Assembly (NCBI GenBank): GCA_963782185.1
Contig: CAWAJB010000004.1
Coordinates: 1-64,000 of the forward strand
DNA: 64,000 nucleotides
Reading direction: 5' to 3'
From: RYN-230 sp963782185
GTDB taxonomy: Bacteria; Actinomycetota; Actinomycetes; Streptosporangiales; Streptosporangiaceae
The position numbers and the translations under genes are program-made. Positions 53,766-62,197 of this stretch are shown one piece after another (position 1 is the first letter of the stretch; every line of letters begins with the position of its first letter). The notes under the pieces are model-generated. The model saw only the letters and a list, made by a program, of their open reading frames with translations. It ran no database searches and was not told the DNA's origin.

Positions 53766-55952
53766 TTAAATTGCCTGGGCCGGCGTGGCCAGCTGGTAGG
53801 TGATGGGCCGGGTGTCGCCGGGCATGGCGGGCGGGGTGGCGTTGATCTCGTCGATGAGCGCGGCCAAGGCGCGGGCGACGCGGGGGGCGCCGGGCCGGTT
53901 GATCTGGACGGTGATCGCCGCGGGGGCGTAAGTGATGGTGCCGGCCAGGCCGCGGATGATCGTTTCGCGGGTGATGGCGCGGTGTTCGTCGTCGTCGCGC
54001 AGGTAGGCGTTGAGGTGGTTCGCCAGCCAGTGCTCGGCGTTGTGCGCGAGCAGCCGCAGCACCATCTGCAGGCCGCGGCGCCGGGTGCGCAGCAGCGCGA
54101 CCTGGGCTGCGGGGTCGATGAGGTTGGCGGGCAGCTTCGCGGGGATCGCGTCGCGGGCGGCGGTGGCGGCGTCGAGTCTGGTGCGGGCGGCGGTGATGTT
54201 CTTCTGCGCGGCGGGGATCAGCTGGGTGTTCTTGGCGGCGGGCGTGATCGCCGGGTCGGCCAGCAGCGCAGCCAGGCCTCGCTCGGCGTCGGCCAGCGCC
54301 TTCTCGGCCTCGCGGACCACGGCATTCGCCTTCTTGCGGGCGGGGTTATCGATGACCTTGGTGTTCGCGCTGATGCTGGCGATGTAGTCGCAGATCTTGT
54401 CAATGCCGTAGTTCTCGCTGGCGTATTTGAGGAAGTTCTCCTCCCGCCAGCGGGACTTCAGCCAGGCCAGGATGTCAGCCGGGCAGGCGTCGGTATCGGA
54501 CGTCAGGATCTGCAGCGCCATCTGGCCGCGCTCGAACAGCGTGATCTGCCGGGCCTGCCCGTAGTCCTTGACGTCTGCGGTCTCCTCGGCCCAGGTGACC
54601 TGCCGGGCCTTGCCGCCGGCGGTGATCGTGGTGATGACCGGCAGCATGGCCGGGACAGCCAGCGGCGCCCGCCGGTAGGTCACCCAGTGCACCTGCTGGT
54701 CGCGGCAGTGCCGGAACACCTGCGCGTACGCCCCGCCCCGGTCGAACCCCACCATGATCTGCGCGCCGGGACCGGCGGCCTTCTTCAGCTCCGCCAGCGC
54801 CTTGGGCAGCGTGACCGCCAGGCCGGACGGCTCCCCGGTCACGAAGCACACCGCCCGCCCGTCGTGCGCGGTCACGTGGGTGTCCGCGCGGCCCCGTTCC
54901 GCCTTGCCGCGCTTGTTGTTCCAGCCCTTGGCCACCGGCTTGGCGCCGGCGTAGGGGACGAAGTGGTCATCGACGTAGTAGACCCCGGACATGACCGGGT
55001 CCGCGGCCAGCATCGCGGAGGCGAACAGGCGCTGCACCGCGACGGGGTCGGTGCGGTCGGCGATCGCGGCCAGCTTCGGCCGGATGGTCCGCAGGTCCGG
55101 CAGCGCGCCCAGCCCGGCTAGCGGCCCGGCATCGGCGGCGGCCAGATGCTTGAACTGCTCGAGGGCCGCCGCGCCCAGCGCGAAGCACATGCTGACCGCC
55201 GACAGCAGCGCCACGCCGGCGGGCTGCCCGCCCGCCGCGGCGGCCAGGATCTGCCCGGCCCCGGCCCGGCCGCCGAAGGCGTGCAGCAGCATCGCGCCCG
55301 CATACCGCGACGCGACCTGGCCGGCGATGCCCGGCCCGGCCACCGCGTGGCCGGACCCGCCGCCCTCGTGTCCGCCAGCGCCTCGCCCGGCGTCCGCGGC
55401 CGGCCCGGGCTCCGGCGTGCCCTCCCGCCCCGGTTCAGCTTCCGGCGCCAGCCCGGCTCCCGGCCGCAGCGGCTGTGGCATGCCCGGCTGCGGCTCCGCC
55501 GCATCCTGCTGAAGCGGCAGCTGGCCCTGCGCGCCGGCCGGGCCGAGATGGCGCAGCACCGTGGACTGGTTCACCCGCAGGCGGCGGGCGATCTCCGCAT
55601 CGCGCACCCCGGCCGCCCGCCACTGCCGCGCCCGGTCCCACGACTCCTGGCCCGCCTTGCCCGGGCGGCCCCGCGGCCGCACCACCCCGCCGGTCCCCTC
55701 CCGCAGCGCCCGGTTATGCAGCGTCGCCACATAATTCACCGTCAGGCCCATCACCGCGGCGACCGCCTGCCCGCCGTAGCCCAGCTGCCGCAGCACCGCC
55801 ACCGCCACGTTCCGCGCCCCGGTGTCGTCGTCCCGGTACCGGAACAGCACCCGTGACCCGGCGAAGACCAGCGTCTGGCCGTCCGCGCTGACGCGGCGCA
55901 GGTCCCTGGGGTCAGGCATGCCCTCCAAGATGGCAGCAGCGGCAGGCGTCAT
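53766..55952 (-). CDS. DDE transposase with N-terminal helix-turn-helix
   Basis: A 728-aa protein. N-terminal helix-turn-helix motifs (AVAAVMGLTVNYVATLHNRAL, DAEIARRLRVNQSTVLRHL) precede an RNase-H-fold core: YYVDDHFVPY (Asp), IMVGFDRGG (Asp) and SRWREENFLKYASENYG (Glu). A helical insertion (EAEKALADAERGLAALLADP) and C-terminal tail follow. The length and layout match large actinobacterial transposases of the IS1634/IS4-like group. It appears intact. Confidence 0.83.
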   Translation of the reverse strand: MTPAAAAILEGMPDPRDLRRVSADGQTLVFAGSRVLFRYRDDDTGARNVAVAVLRQLGYGGQAVAAVMGLTVNYVATLHNRALREGTGGVVRPRGRPGKAGQESWDRARQWRAAGVRDAEIARRLRVNQSTVLRHLGPAGAQGQLPLQQDAAEPQPGMPQPLRPGAGLAPEAEPGREGTPEPGPAADAGRGAGGHEGGGSGHAVAGPGIAGQVASRYAGAMLLHAFGGRAGAGQILAAAAGGQPAGVALLSAVSMCFALGAAALEQFKHLAAADAGPLAGLGALPDLRTIRPKLAAIADRTDPVAVQRLFASAMLAADPVMSGVYYVDDHFVPYAGAKPVAKGWNNKRGKAERGRADTHVTAHDGRAVCFVTGEPSGLAVTLPKALAELKKAAGPGAQIMVGFDRGGAYAQVFRHCRDQQVHWVTYRRAPLAVPAMLPVITTITAGGKARQVTWAEETADVKDYGQARQITLFERGQMALQILTSDTDACPADILAWLKSRWREENFLKYASENYGIDKICDYIASISANTKVIDNPARKKANAVVREAEKALADAERGLAALLADPAITPAAKNTQLIPAAQKNITAARTRLDAATAARDAIPAKLPANLIDPAAQVALLRTRRRGLQMVLRLLAHNAEHWLANHLNAYLRDDDEHRAITRETIIRGLAGTITYAPAAITVQINRPGAPRVARALAALIDEINATPPAMPGDTRPITYQLATPAQAI

Positions 55953-56033
55953 ACCCTCAGGCTACCATGAATTTAACACTTTTCGCAAACCAGGTGATAC
56001 CGGTAACCCCAGGTCAGAAGGCATGCCGTCAGC

Positions 56034-56055
56034 CATCTTCCGGAGATCTGAGGCT
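56034..56055 (-). repeat. Right inverted repeat of the 2.3-kb IS
   Basis: The reverse complement of the left end with two mismatches (positions 3 and 20 of the repeat). Confidence 0.78.
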
Positions 56056-56095
56056 CTTCTGTCGTTCCCGTGATGGGGTGCTTGCGTTGATGCCC

Positions 56096-56122
56096 GGCGT
56101 GTCGTTCTAAAGCGGACACGCC
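56096..56122. repeat. Hairpin near the end of the ISL3-type fragment
   Basis: GGCGTGTC and GACACGCC around an 11-nt loop, about 60 bp before the ISL3 transposase start. It could be the element's outer end. Confidence 0.4.
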
Positions 56123-56182
56123 GTCCCCGGCTAGCGTGCTGGCTTGTCCAGAGTCAGTTACGCAGTGTCACCGGGAGACGGC

Positions 56183-56645
56183 GTGCGGAAAACCAAACTA
56201 TGGAAGAAACTGCTGGCTGTCGAGCATGCCGTGCTCGAGGACGCCGATGCCGGGGAAGCGCCGGACGGCAGCGAGATCGCGGTGGTGCGGCTGCACCCGG
56301 ACCGCGGGCACCGGCTGCGCTGCCCCGGATGCGGGAGGAAGTGCCGGTTCTACGACGCCGGGGAGGGCCGGCGGCGGTGGCGGGCGCTGGACCTGGGCGT
56401 CATGCGCTGCTTCCTGGAGGCGGACGCGCCGCGGGTGAAGTGCCCGCGGCACGGGGTGCTGACTGCCGCGGTTCCGTGGGCGGGGCCGGGAGCACGGTTC
56501 ACTATCGCGTTCGAGGAGCACGCGGCGTGGCTGTGCGCGCAGATGCCGTGGAGCAAGGCTGCGAGGCTGCTGCGGACCACATGGCGGTCGCTGCAGTCCA
56601 TCGCAGAACGGGTGGTCGCCGGCGGCGAAGCTGGCATAGCCCGGT
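56183..56645 (+). pseudogene. ISL3-family transposase, 5' fragment
   Basis: A GTG start with GGGAG opens ~150 residues typical of ISL3: a short helical lead, a zinc knuckle (RCPGCGRKC, then KCPRHG), ARFTIAFEEHAAWLC and the helix-turn-helix MPWSKAARLLRTTWRSLQSI. The usual ~280-residue DDE part is missing; beyond GGEAG the sequence is unrelated. Confidence 0.75.
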
Positions 56646-56883
56646 GGCCCAGAGGCGCCGAGGTTCCACGCATCGAGGGTCTTGGCGCAGTCTTGCTGGA
56701 GCACTCCCGCGTCGGCGCACGATACTTAACGTGATGTATGTGCTACTCTTCGTAATCAGTACGTCTGGGCGCCTCGGCTGACTTCGCCAGGCGTGAGGTC
56801 GCTCATCCCGGGCTCGGGTGGCCGGGGCATCCGAGGCCGGGTAGTCCGCTCGACGAAACGTCGTGGGACGGGGAGGATCGTCA

Positions 56884-57813
56884 GTGACAACGACCGCCAA
56901 AGGAAAGGCCAGAGCGGGCTCGGATGGCGATTCCACTGCGACATCGCCTGAGACGCTGAAAGACGAGCTGGTCGCCCACCTGCGCCAGGACCGTAAGAAG
57001 TTGCTTCGGGAATGGCTTCACGCCGTCACGGCCGACGGCAGCCTGTGGATGGGCGCCACGGCAGGACAGCAGGAAATGGAGTCTTCGAGGGTCTACGACG
57101 CTTGTGTCGCCTGCGTTGACACCTTGGACTACCGGGATGCCGAAAAGCTCGCGAAGCAAATGGCGCAGCGGGCGGTGCGGGGAACGGTTACCTCCGAGCG
57201 CATGCTTGGCGGGATGCTCGCGTTGCGAGACGTGTACTGGCGCAGCCTCTTGACGCACTACCTTGAGGCGCCCGATCGGCTCGATAAGGTCCTCATGATC
57301 TTCGAGCCTGTCGTCAACAAGATCCTTGTCGTTGTGGCGCTGGCGTTCAGCATGGAGCGGGAGCGGGTGATTGCCCAACAGCAAGCATCGATCCAGGACC
57401 TTTCGACTCCGGTGCTGCGGCTTCGCGATCGGCTGCTCCTCCTGCCGATCATCGGCCTGATCGATTCTGACCGGGCACGGCAGGTGACCGAGCAGATGCT
57501 CCTAGCCATCCGGGAGTTCCGCGCCGGGGTTGTTGTCATGGATATCACCGGCGTCGCCGCGGTTGACTCGAAAGTCGCGAACCACCTGATTAAGACGGTT
57601 GACGCAGCGCGACTGCTCGGCGCGACTGTCATCGTGACCGGCGTGTCACCCGCCATCGCCCAGACCATCGTCACCGTTGGGGTCGACCTTTCGCGGATAC
57701 AAACGGTCGGAGACCTGCAGGGCGGGCTCGACCTCGCCGACCGGATACTCGGCTACCGGGTAATGGTCGAAGAGAAAGCCGTGACCCCGGTCGCGCCGAC
57801 GATCGTGGCCTGA
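56884..57813 (+). CDS. rsbR: RsbR-type stressosome scaffold/sensor
   Basis: A 309-aa protein from a GTG with GGGGAGG 6 bp upstream. The N-terminal ~160 residues are an all-helical sensor domain (globin-like N-RsbR style). The C-terminal STAS domain has both regulatory positions: Thr175 in QDLSTPVLRL and Ser229 in AAVDSKVANHL (Thr in many relatives). It forms the stressosome with RsbS and controls release of RsbT. First gene of the operon. Confidence 0.9.
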   Translation: MTTTAKGKARAGSDGDSTATSPETLKDELVAHLRQDRKKLLREWLHAVTADGSLWMGATAGQQEMESSRVYDACVACVDTLDYRDAEKLAKQMAQRAVRGTVTSERMLGGMLALRDVYWRSLLTHYLEAPDRLDKVLMIFEPVVNKILVVVALAFSMERERVIAQQQASIQDLSTPVLRLRDRLLLLPIIGLIDSDRARQVTEQMLLAIREFRAGVVVMDITGVAAVDSKVANHLIKTVDAARLLGATVIVTGVSPAIAQTIVTVGVDLSRIQTVGDLQGGLDLADRILGYRVMVEEKAVTPVAPTIVA

Positions 57814-57820
57814 CGCGGCT

Positions 57821-58195
57821 ATGCCGGTCCCAATCCTCGCGCAAGCGCCGTACCTCATCGCGTCAGTGCAAACCGCCCTGACCGACGCCGATCTTTTCGG
57901 CCTCCAAAACGACCTTTTCGCCGAGGCGCAGAAACGCCGCTGTCAAGGGATCGTCGTGGATGTGACGGTCCTCGACGTCATCGATTCGTTTTCAACGCGG
58001 ACATTGCAGAACCTGGTCGGCATGCTCCGGCTTCGCGGCGTCGAGACAATCATCGCCGGGATCCAGCCCGCTGTGGCGATGGCCATGGTGGAACTGGGCC
58101 TAGACATGCTAGGCGTCCGCACCACGCTGGACCTTGAAGCGGGCCTCGCCTACCTGCGCGCCGGGCCGCACAGGACAGTGGACCGTGGACAGTGA
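57821..58195 (+). CDS. rsbS: RsbS-type stressosome STAS protein
   Basis: A 124-aa single STAS domain starting 7 bp after rsbR. The phosphorylated Ser is conserved (Ser56 in VIDSFSTRTL). It is the core of the stressosome and the target of RsbT. Confidence 0.92.
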   Translation: MPVPILAQAPYLIASVQTALTDADLFGLQNDLFAEAQKRRCQGIVVDVTVLDVIDSFSTRTLQNLVGMLRLRGVETIIAGIQPAVAMAMVELGLDMLGVRTTLDLEAGLAYLRAGPHRTVDRGQ

Positions 58196-58592
58196 CACGC
58201 GAGTCCAGATCGACGAGGAACCGGACATCCTGAAGGCCCGCCAGGCCGCGCGCGCCATGGCAGCTGATCTAGGTTTTGGCCTCCCCAGCCAGACGCTGAT
58301 CGCGACTGCTATCTCCGAGCTGGCGCGCAACATCCTGAAGTACGCGCGCAGCGGAGAGATCCTGTTGCGACCGGCCGCCAGGAACGGCGCCCAGGGCATC
58401 ACGATCGTCGCGGCCGACAAGGGGCCCGGAATCACAGATACGGCGCTGGCGATGACCGACGGGTTCTCGACGGGCCGAGGACTCGGGCTGGGCCTGCCGG
58501 GAACGAAACGCATGATGGATGACTTCGACCTGGTCTCCGAGGTCGGGCAGGGAACAACGGTCACCGCGACGAGCTGGGTGCGCCAGACATGA
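58185..58592 (+). CDS. rsbT: RsbT-type serine/threonine kinase
   Basis: A 135-aa GHKL kinase from a GTG that overlaps rsbS by 11 bp. The N box is intact (SELARNILKYA, Asn49), as are the G motifs ADKGPGI and GRGLGLGLPGTKRMMD. It phosphorylates RsbR/RsbS and, once released, normally activates RsbU. Confidence 0.92.
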   Translation: MDSDTRVQIDEEPDILKARQAARAMAADLGFGLPSQTLIATAISELARNILKYARSGEILLRPAARNGAQGITIVAADKGPGITDTALAMTDGFSTGRGLGLGLPGTKRMMDDFDLVSEVGQGTTVTATSWVRQT

Positions 58593-59200
58593 CCGTGACC
58601 ACCGGCACTACCGATTGGGTCGTGTGGGCAGCGGCTGGTGCCCCTATCCCCGGCCAGATCACCTCGGGCGACGGGTATCTCGTCGTCCCCCGGCCACTCC
58701 GGACCCTCATAGCGGTGATGGACGGCCTCGGGCACGGACCCGATGCGCACGAGGCTACGAGCGCCGCCATCGCCGCCATCGCCGAGACCCCTGACGCGTC
58801 ACTCCGGTCATTGTTTGAGCGTTGCCACAAGGCGCTGCAGCGGACCCGGGGGGTGGTGATGACCCTCGCGGCGATCGCGGACGACGGCCAGATGGAGTGG
58901 CTGGCCGTCGGCAACGTCTCGGGGTACGTGGTCCGCTCGGCCCCGCCACACCGTCACGAGGGAGCGCTGGCCCGCGGTGGCGTCGTCGGATGGCGGATGC
59001 CGTCTCTCCACACGGGTAGCGTTCGCCTGGACGCAGGTGACCTGCTGATCATGGCGACTGATGGGATCCGGGAGGGCTTCGCCAGCTTCGTCGAGCCAAT
59101 CCTGTCCCCCCGGATCATTGCCTGCCGCATCCTCGAAGAGAACGGCCGCGGCTACGACGATGCGCTTGTCCTGGTCGCCCGCTACGACAGCGGCCGGTGA
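58589..59200 (+). CDS. RsbX-like PP2C phosphatase
   Basis: A 203-aa single-domain SpoIIE/PP2C protein coupled to rsbT by an ATGA overlap. Metal-binding motifs are present: VMDGLGHGPDAHEAT, then DLLIMATDGIREGF and GYDDALVLVARY. By analogy with RsbX it dephosphorylates RsbR/RsbS and resets the stressosome. Confidence 0.87.
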   Translation: MTVTTGTTDWVVWAAAGAPIPGQITSGDGYLVVPRPLRTLIAVMDGLGHGPDAHEATSAAIAAIAETPDASLRSLFERCHKALQRTRGVVMTLAAIADDGQMEWLAVGNVSGYVVRSAPPHRHEGALARGGVVGWRMPSLHTGSVRLDAGDLLIMATDGIREGFASFVEPILSPRIIACRILEENGRGYDDALVLVARYDSGR

Positions 59201-60234
59201 TGAACTCCCAGTGGCAGCTTGACTACGCAACAGCCCTCCGCGCCTATCACAAAGACCCCGACGAGTCCGCACTGGAGGCAGCCTACGAACTCGGCCGCGC
59301 CGCCCTGCACAACGGCACCGGGGTTATAGACATCGTCAGCGCCCACGCCGAGGCCCTCGGGTCCATACCCGGGACCAGCCAGACCACCATCTGGACGCAT
59401 TCGAACTCCTTCCTGGTCGAGTGCCTCGCTCCCCTCGAGATGGCCCATCGTGGATTCATCGAGGCGAACCGGACCCTCCAGACGGTCAACGCGGACCTTG
59501 AGCGGACCAACCGGGACCTGCAGTCGTTCGCCACCTCAATAGCTCACGACCTGCGTACCCCGCTGCGCGCGCTGGCTGGTTACAGCGGTGCACTAATGGA
59601 AGATTGCGCGGACGACCTCGGCGATGCCGGCCGCGGCTACGCCGAGCGGATCGAGGCCGCCAGCCAGCACATGGGCCAGGTTCTCGACGCCCTGCTGCGG
59701 CTATCCACGGACGCGCGGGCAAAGTTTAAACTCCAGCAGGTTGATCTCGGTGCCGAGGCGGCCAGCATTGCCGAGGGACTCCAGCGGGAGAGCCCGGGCC
59801 GCCGCGTCCGCTTCACCATCGAGCAGCCAGCCTGGGTGCTGGCCGACCGCGTCCTCATCCGCACGGTACTGCAAAACCTGCTGGATAACGCCTGGAAATT
59901 CACGTCTGGCCGGGACAATGCCTTGATCGAGTTCGGGACAACACCGGCCGGGGATGGACTCGTCTGCTGCTACGTGCGCGACAACGGCGCAGGCTTTGAT
60001 CCCGCCTATGTGGACAAGCTATTCCAGCCCTTCCAGCGGCTGCATACGACAGACGAATTCCCTGGCACCGGGATAGGCCTCGCCAGCGTCCGGCAGATCG
60101 TGGAACGGCACGGAGGCCGCGCATGGGCCGAGGGCAAGGTAGGCGAAGGCGCGACCATCCACTTCACCCTCCGGGCTATCGAACCCGCTATCTACCGGAC
60201 AAGTGATTATCAATCACCGCTTGCCGGAAGGTGA
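59200..60234 (+). CDS. Histidine kinase with an RsbU-type N-terminal domain
   Basis: A 344-aa protein whose ATG overlaps the phosphatase stop (TGATG). Residues ~5-85 match the RsbT-binding N-terminal domain of RsbU (YATALRAYHKDPDESALEAAYELGR, HNGTGVIDIVSAHAEAL). A coiled coil follows, then HisKA with His116 (SIAHDLRTPLRAL) and a full HATPase (LLDNAWKFT, DNGAGFD, FPGTGIGLASVRQIVERHGG). There is no PP2C domain, so RsbT would be expected to switch on a kinase rather than a phosphatase. No response regulator is encoded in the island. Confidence 0.85.
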   Translation: MNSQWQLDYATALRAYHKDPDESALEAAYELGRAALHNGTGVIDIVSAHAEALGSIPGTSQTTIWTHSNSFLVECLAPLEMAHRGFIEANRTLQTVNADLERTNRDLQSFATSIAHDLRTPLRALAGYSGALMEDCADDLGDAGRGYAERIEAASQHMGQVLDALLRLSTDARAKFKLQQVDLGAEAASIAEGLQRESPGRRVRFTIEQPAWVLADRVLIRTVLQNLLDNAWKFTSGRDNALIEFGTTPAGDGLVCCYVRDNGAGFDPAYVDKLFQPFQRLHTTDEFPGTGIGLASVRQIVERHGGRAWAEGKVGEGATIHFTLRAIEPAIYRTSDYQSPLAGR

Positions 60235-60240
60235 ACTCCG

Positions 60241-60273
60241 CGCCGGGCGGCCTCGAAGAGGCAGAGCCCGGCG
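60241..60273. terminator. Hairpin after the stressosome operon
   Basis: CGCCGGGC and its complement GCCCGGCG with an inner CCTC/GAGG stem and GAA loop, 7 bp after the kinase stop. Confidence 0.6.
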
Positions 60274-60316
60274 TCGGGAGCCGCCGCAGGTGGCGCGCAG
60301 CGGCGGCGTCTTGTCA

Positions 60317-60607
60317 ATGCCGAGGAAGTCGGAAAGTGCTGTCTTCGACAAGACGCTCACCTTCCGCGAGCACTTCGGCGACTACCAGCGGCAGCTGTTC
60401 CTGATGGACGACGCCGGCCTGCCGCTGAAGACCGTACTCGAGCAGCTTGACCTGCTTGGCGAGGTAGTGCCGGTGCTGCGCCGGGAACTCGACGCGAAGC
60501 GCCCGGCCAGCGTGCCCGATGGCCCCACGCACGAAGCCCTGGTCGCGGCGTCCGTGGCCGCGGCCGCATCCGAGGAGACCACCGAGCCCGCAGCGAGCCG
60601 CCGATGA
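60317..60607 (+). pseudogene. C-terminal part of the split monooxygenase
   Basis: From position 60345, in the frame of the left part, comes FDKTLTFREHFGDYQRQL and LPLKTVLEQLDLLGE, exactly the missing end of the CE1758-type monooxygenase. An ATG at 60317 gives a 96-residue open frame, but alone it lacks the flavin and substrate pocket. It overlaps the FMN-reductase start by 4 bp, the original gene coupling. Confidence 0.88.
60341..60351 (+). repeat. Right junction repeat of the 7.1-kb island
   Basis: GTCTTCGACAA, 10 of 11 matches to 53198-53208. It is also flanked by CTTGTC (60310-60315) and its complement GACAAG (60347-60352), a possible recombination-site arm. Confidence 0.68.
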
Positions 60608-61236
60608 CCCCGCGCACCATCCCGCCGGTGACCACGCGCACCATCGCCGTCGTCTCGGCCGGGCTCAGCCAGCCCTCATCCACCCGGCTGCTGGCCGACA
60701 AGCTGGCCGCGGCCGCCGCCGGGCAGCTTCCGGCCGGGACCCAGGTGATCACGATCGAACTGCGTGACCTGGCCCATGACATCGTCAACGCTCTGCTCAC
60801 CGGGTTTCCCAGCCCGGCGCTGCGCGAAGCCATCGAGCAGGTGCTCCATGCGGACGGGCTGATCGCGGTCACCCCGCTGTACAGCGGCTCCTACAACGGG
60901 CTGTTCAAGTCGTTCTTTGACATGCTCGACCCGGGCGCACTGGCGGACCAGACCGTGCTCATCGCGGCAACCGGCGGCACAGCCCGGCACTCGCTCGCAC
61001 TGGAGCATGCGATCCGCCCGCTGTTCACCTACCTGCGGACTGTCACGGTCCCCACCGCGGTCTTCGCGGCGACCGAGGACTGGGGCGCGGCAGACGGCTC
61101 CGGTGAGGCACTCACCGCGCGCATCGCCCGGGCTGGTGCCGAACTGGCCAGCCTGATCGAGCGCCGCGAGCCTGCCGCCAAACCGGACCCGTACGCGTCC
61201 GTGACTCCGTTCGAGCAGCTCCTGAACGACCACTGA
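60604..61236 (+). CDS. NAD(P)H-dependent FMN reductase (CE1759-type)
   Basis: A 210-aa flavodoxin-fold reductase: TIAVVSAGLSQPSSTRLLADK (FMN phosphate loop) and VTPLYSGSYNGLFKSFFDML. It normally supplies reduced FMN to the luciferase-like monooxygenase just upstream, whose gene is now broken. The reductase is intact and could serve other enzymes if still transcribed. Confidence 0.88.
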   Translation: MTPRTIPPVTTRTIAVVSAGLSQPSSTRLLADKLAAAAAGQLPAGTQVITIELRDLAHDIVNALLTGFPSPALREAIEQVLHADGLIAVTPLYSGSYNGLFKSFFDMLDPGALADQTVLIAATGGTARHSLALEHAIRPLFTYLRTVTVPTAVFAATEDWGAADGSGEALTARIARAGAELASLIERREPAAKPDPYASVTPFEQLLNDH

Positions 61237-61475
61237 GCGCAGCTGCCCATAGGCCCGGGCCATCGGTGACGCTCCCGGCCCCAGCAGCTCCGGGGCAGGC
61301 TCTCCCCGGCCACGCTCACCGGCTGCCCCTCCGGCACCGGGACCCCCCTAGTTCAGGCCTTTATTTAAAAGTCATAAGAACAATTATGAGGATCTTGGAG
61401 GTCCGTCTCCCCTAGTAGGAGATGCTGTCGGACGGAGCGCGGTAGCACTGGTGCGCCGGCAGAAACGGACCGCTG

Positions 61476-62068
61476 ATGAACCTGACATCCCCCCGCAGCG
61501 CTGCGACAGGAACCAGCGAGACAAGAACCGGGACGGGCTCAAGGCGGGAGCGGAGCCGCTCCGGTCCGGGCCGCCGCCTCCGTCGCGGCGCGATCCTGGC
61601 CGCGGCCGTGCTCGGCGCCGCGGCACTGTCCGCCGGACCGGCCTGGGCCGCCGCCGCGAAGCCGGCCACCACCCAAGCAGCCAGCGCCCGGGCAGCCAGC
61701 GCCCGGGCGGCCGCCCCGGCCACGGTCACCCCGGCGGTTCACCTGGCGGGCGAGCCCAGCTTCGGCCCGAACGTGTACCTCTTCACCCCGAGCATGCCGC
61801 AGAGCCAGATCCAGGCCACGGTGAACTCGATCGCCAGCCAGCAGATCTCCAACCAGTTCGGCACTCAGCGATACGCGCTGCTGTTCGAGCCAGGCAGCTA
61901 CGGCTCGGCCGCCGACCCGCTGACCTTCCAGGTGGGTTACTACACCGAGGTGGCCGGCCTGGGCGGGTCGCCCGGGGACGTCACCATCACGGCACCATCG
62001 ACGTGTACAACCAGTGCTTCCCCACCACCGACGGCAGCAGCAACTGCATCGCACTGGATAACACTCCC
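61476..62068 (+). pseudogene. Secreted F5/8-type protein, N-terminal fragment with frameshift
   Basis: A TAT-like or Sec signal (RRLRRGAILAAAVLGAAALSAGPAWA) leads a conserved domain (FGPNVYLFTPSMPQSQIQATV, NQFGTQRYALLFEPGSYGS, GYYTEVAGLGGSPGDV). A frameshift near 61,987 moves the continuation (GTIDVYNQCFPTTDGSSNC) to the next frame, and homology ends near 62,068. Full-length relatives are several hundred residues longer and end in an F5/8 C domain like the tail at 43644. The end of the fragment joins the next gene's region directly. Confidence 0.75.
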
Positions 62069-62197
62069 GGGCCCACGCAGGCCCCGTCCGAACCCGCGGG
62101 CGGGGCCTGCCGCGTCCGGACGCCGACGCCCGGCGTCAGCCGAGGTAGGTTTGATATAGGTTGGGACATCTCGGGTACGGGGCTGTGGGCAGGCGTT

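Larger units (their letters stand above)
53730..56058. mobile_element. Insertion sequence with large DDE transposase (2.3 kb)
   Basis: Inverted ends 53730-53751 and 56034-56055 match in 20 of 22 bases. A 7-bp direct repeat, CTGTCGT, lies just outside at 53723-53729 and 56059-56065 and fits a target-site duplication. It carries one transposase on the minus strand. Confidence 0.8.
53209..60344. mobile_element. 7.1-kb island carrying a stressosome operon inside a monooxygenase gene
   Basis: Everything between the two halves of the monooxygenase: a 2.3-kb IS, an ISL3 transposase fragment and rsbR-rsbS-rsbT-PP2C-kinase. The host gene can be rejoined in frame at the shared TCGACAA, which shows insertion rather than independent fragments. 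No integrase or recombinase other than the transposases is present, so how it moved is unclear. It may be a decayed larger element. Confidence 0.8.

Noticed and set aside
53709..55121. Long plus-strand open frame inside the 2.3-kb IS
   Set aside because: It is antisense to a clear DDE transposase, has Gly/Val-rich composition without a domain, and is usual in very GC-rich DNA.
53519..56761. 11-bp direct repeat CGTAATCAGTA at 53519-53529 and 56751-56761
   Set aside because: It could mark an element boundary, but an 11-mer can recur by chance in a few kb and no ends or duplication support it.
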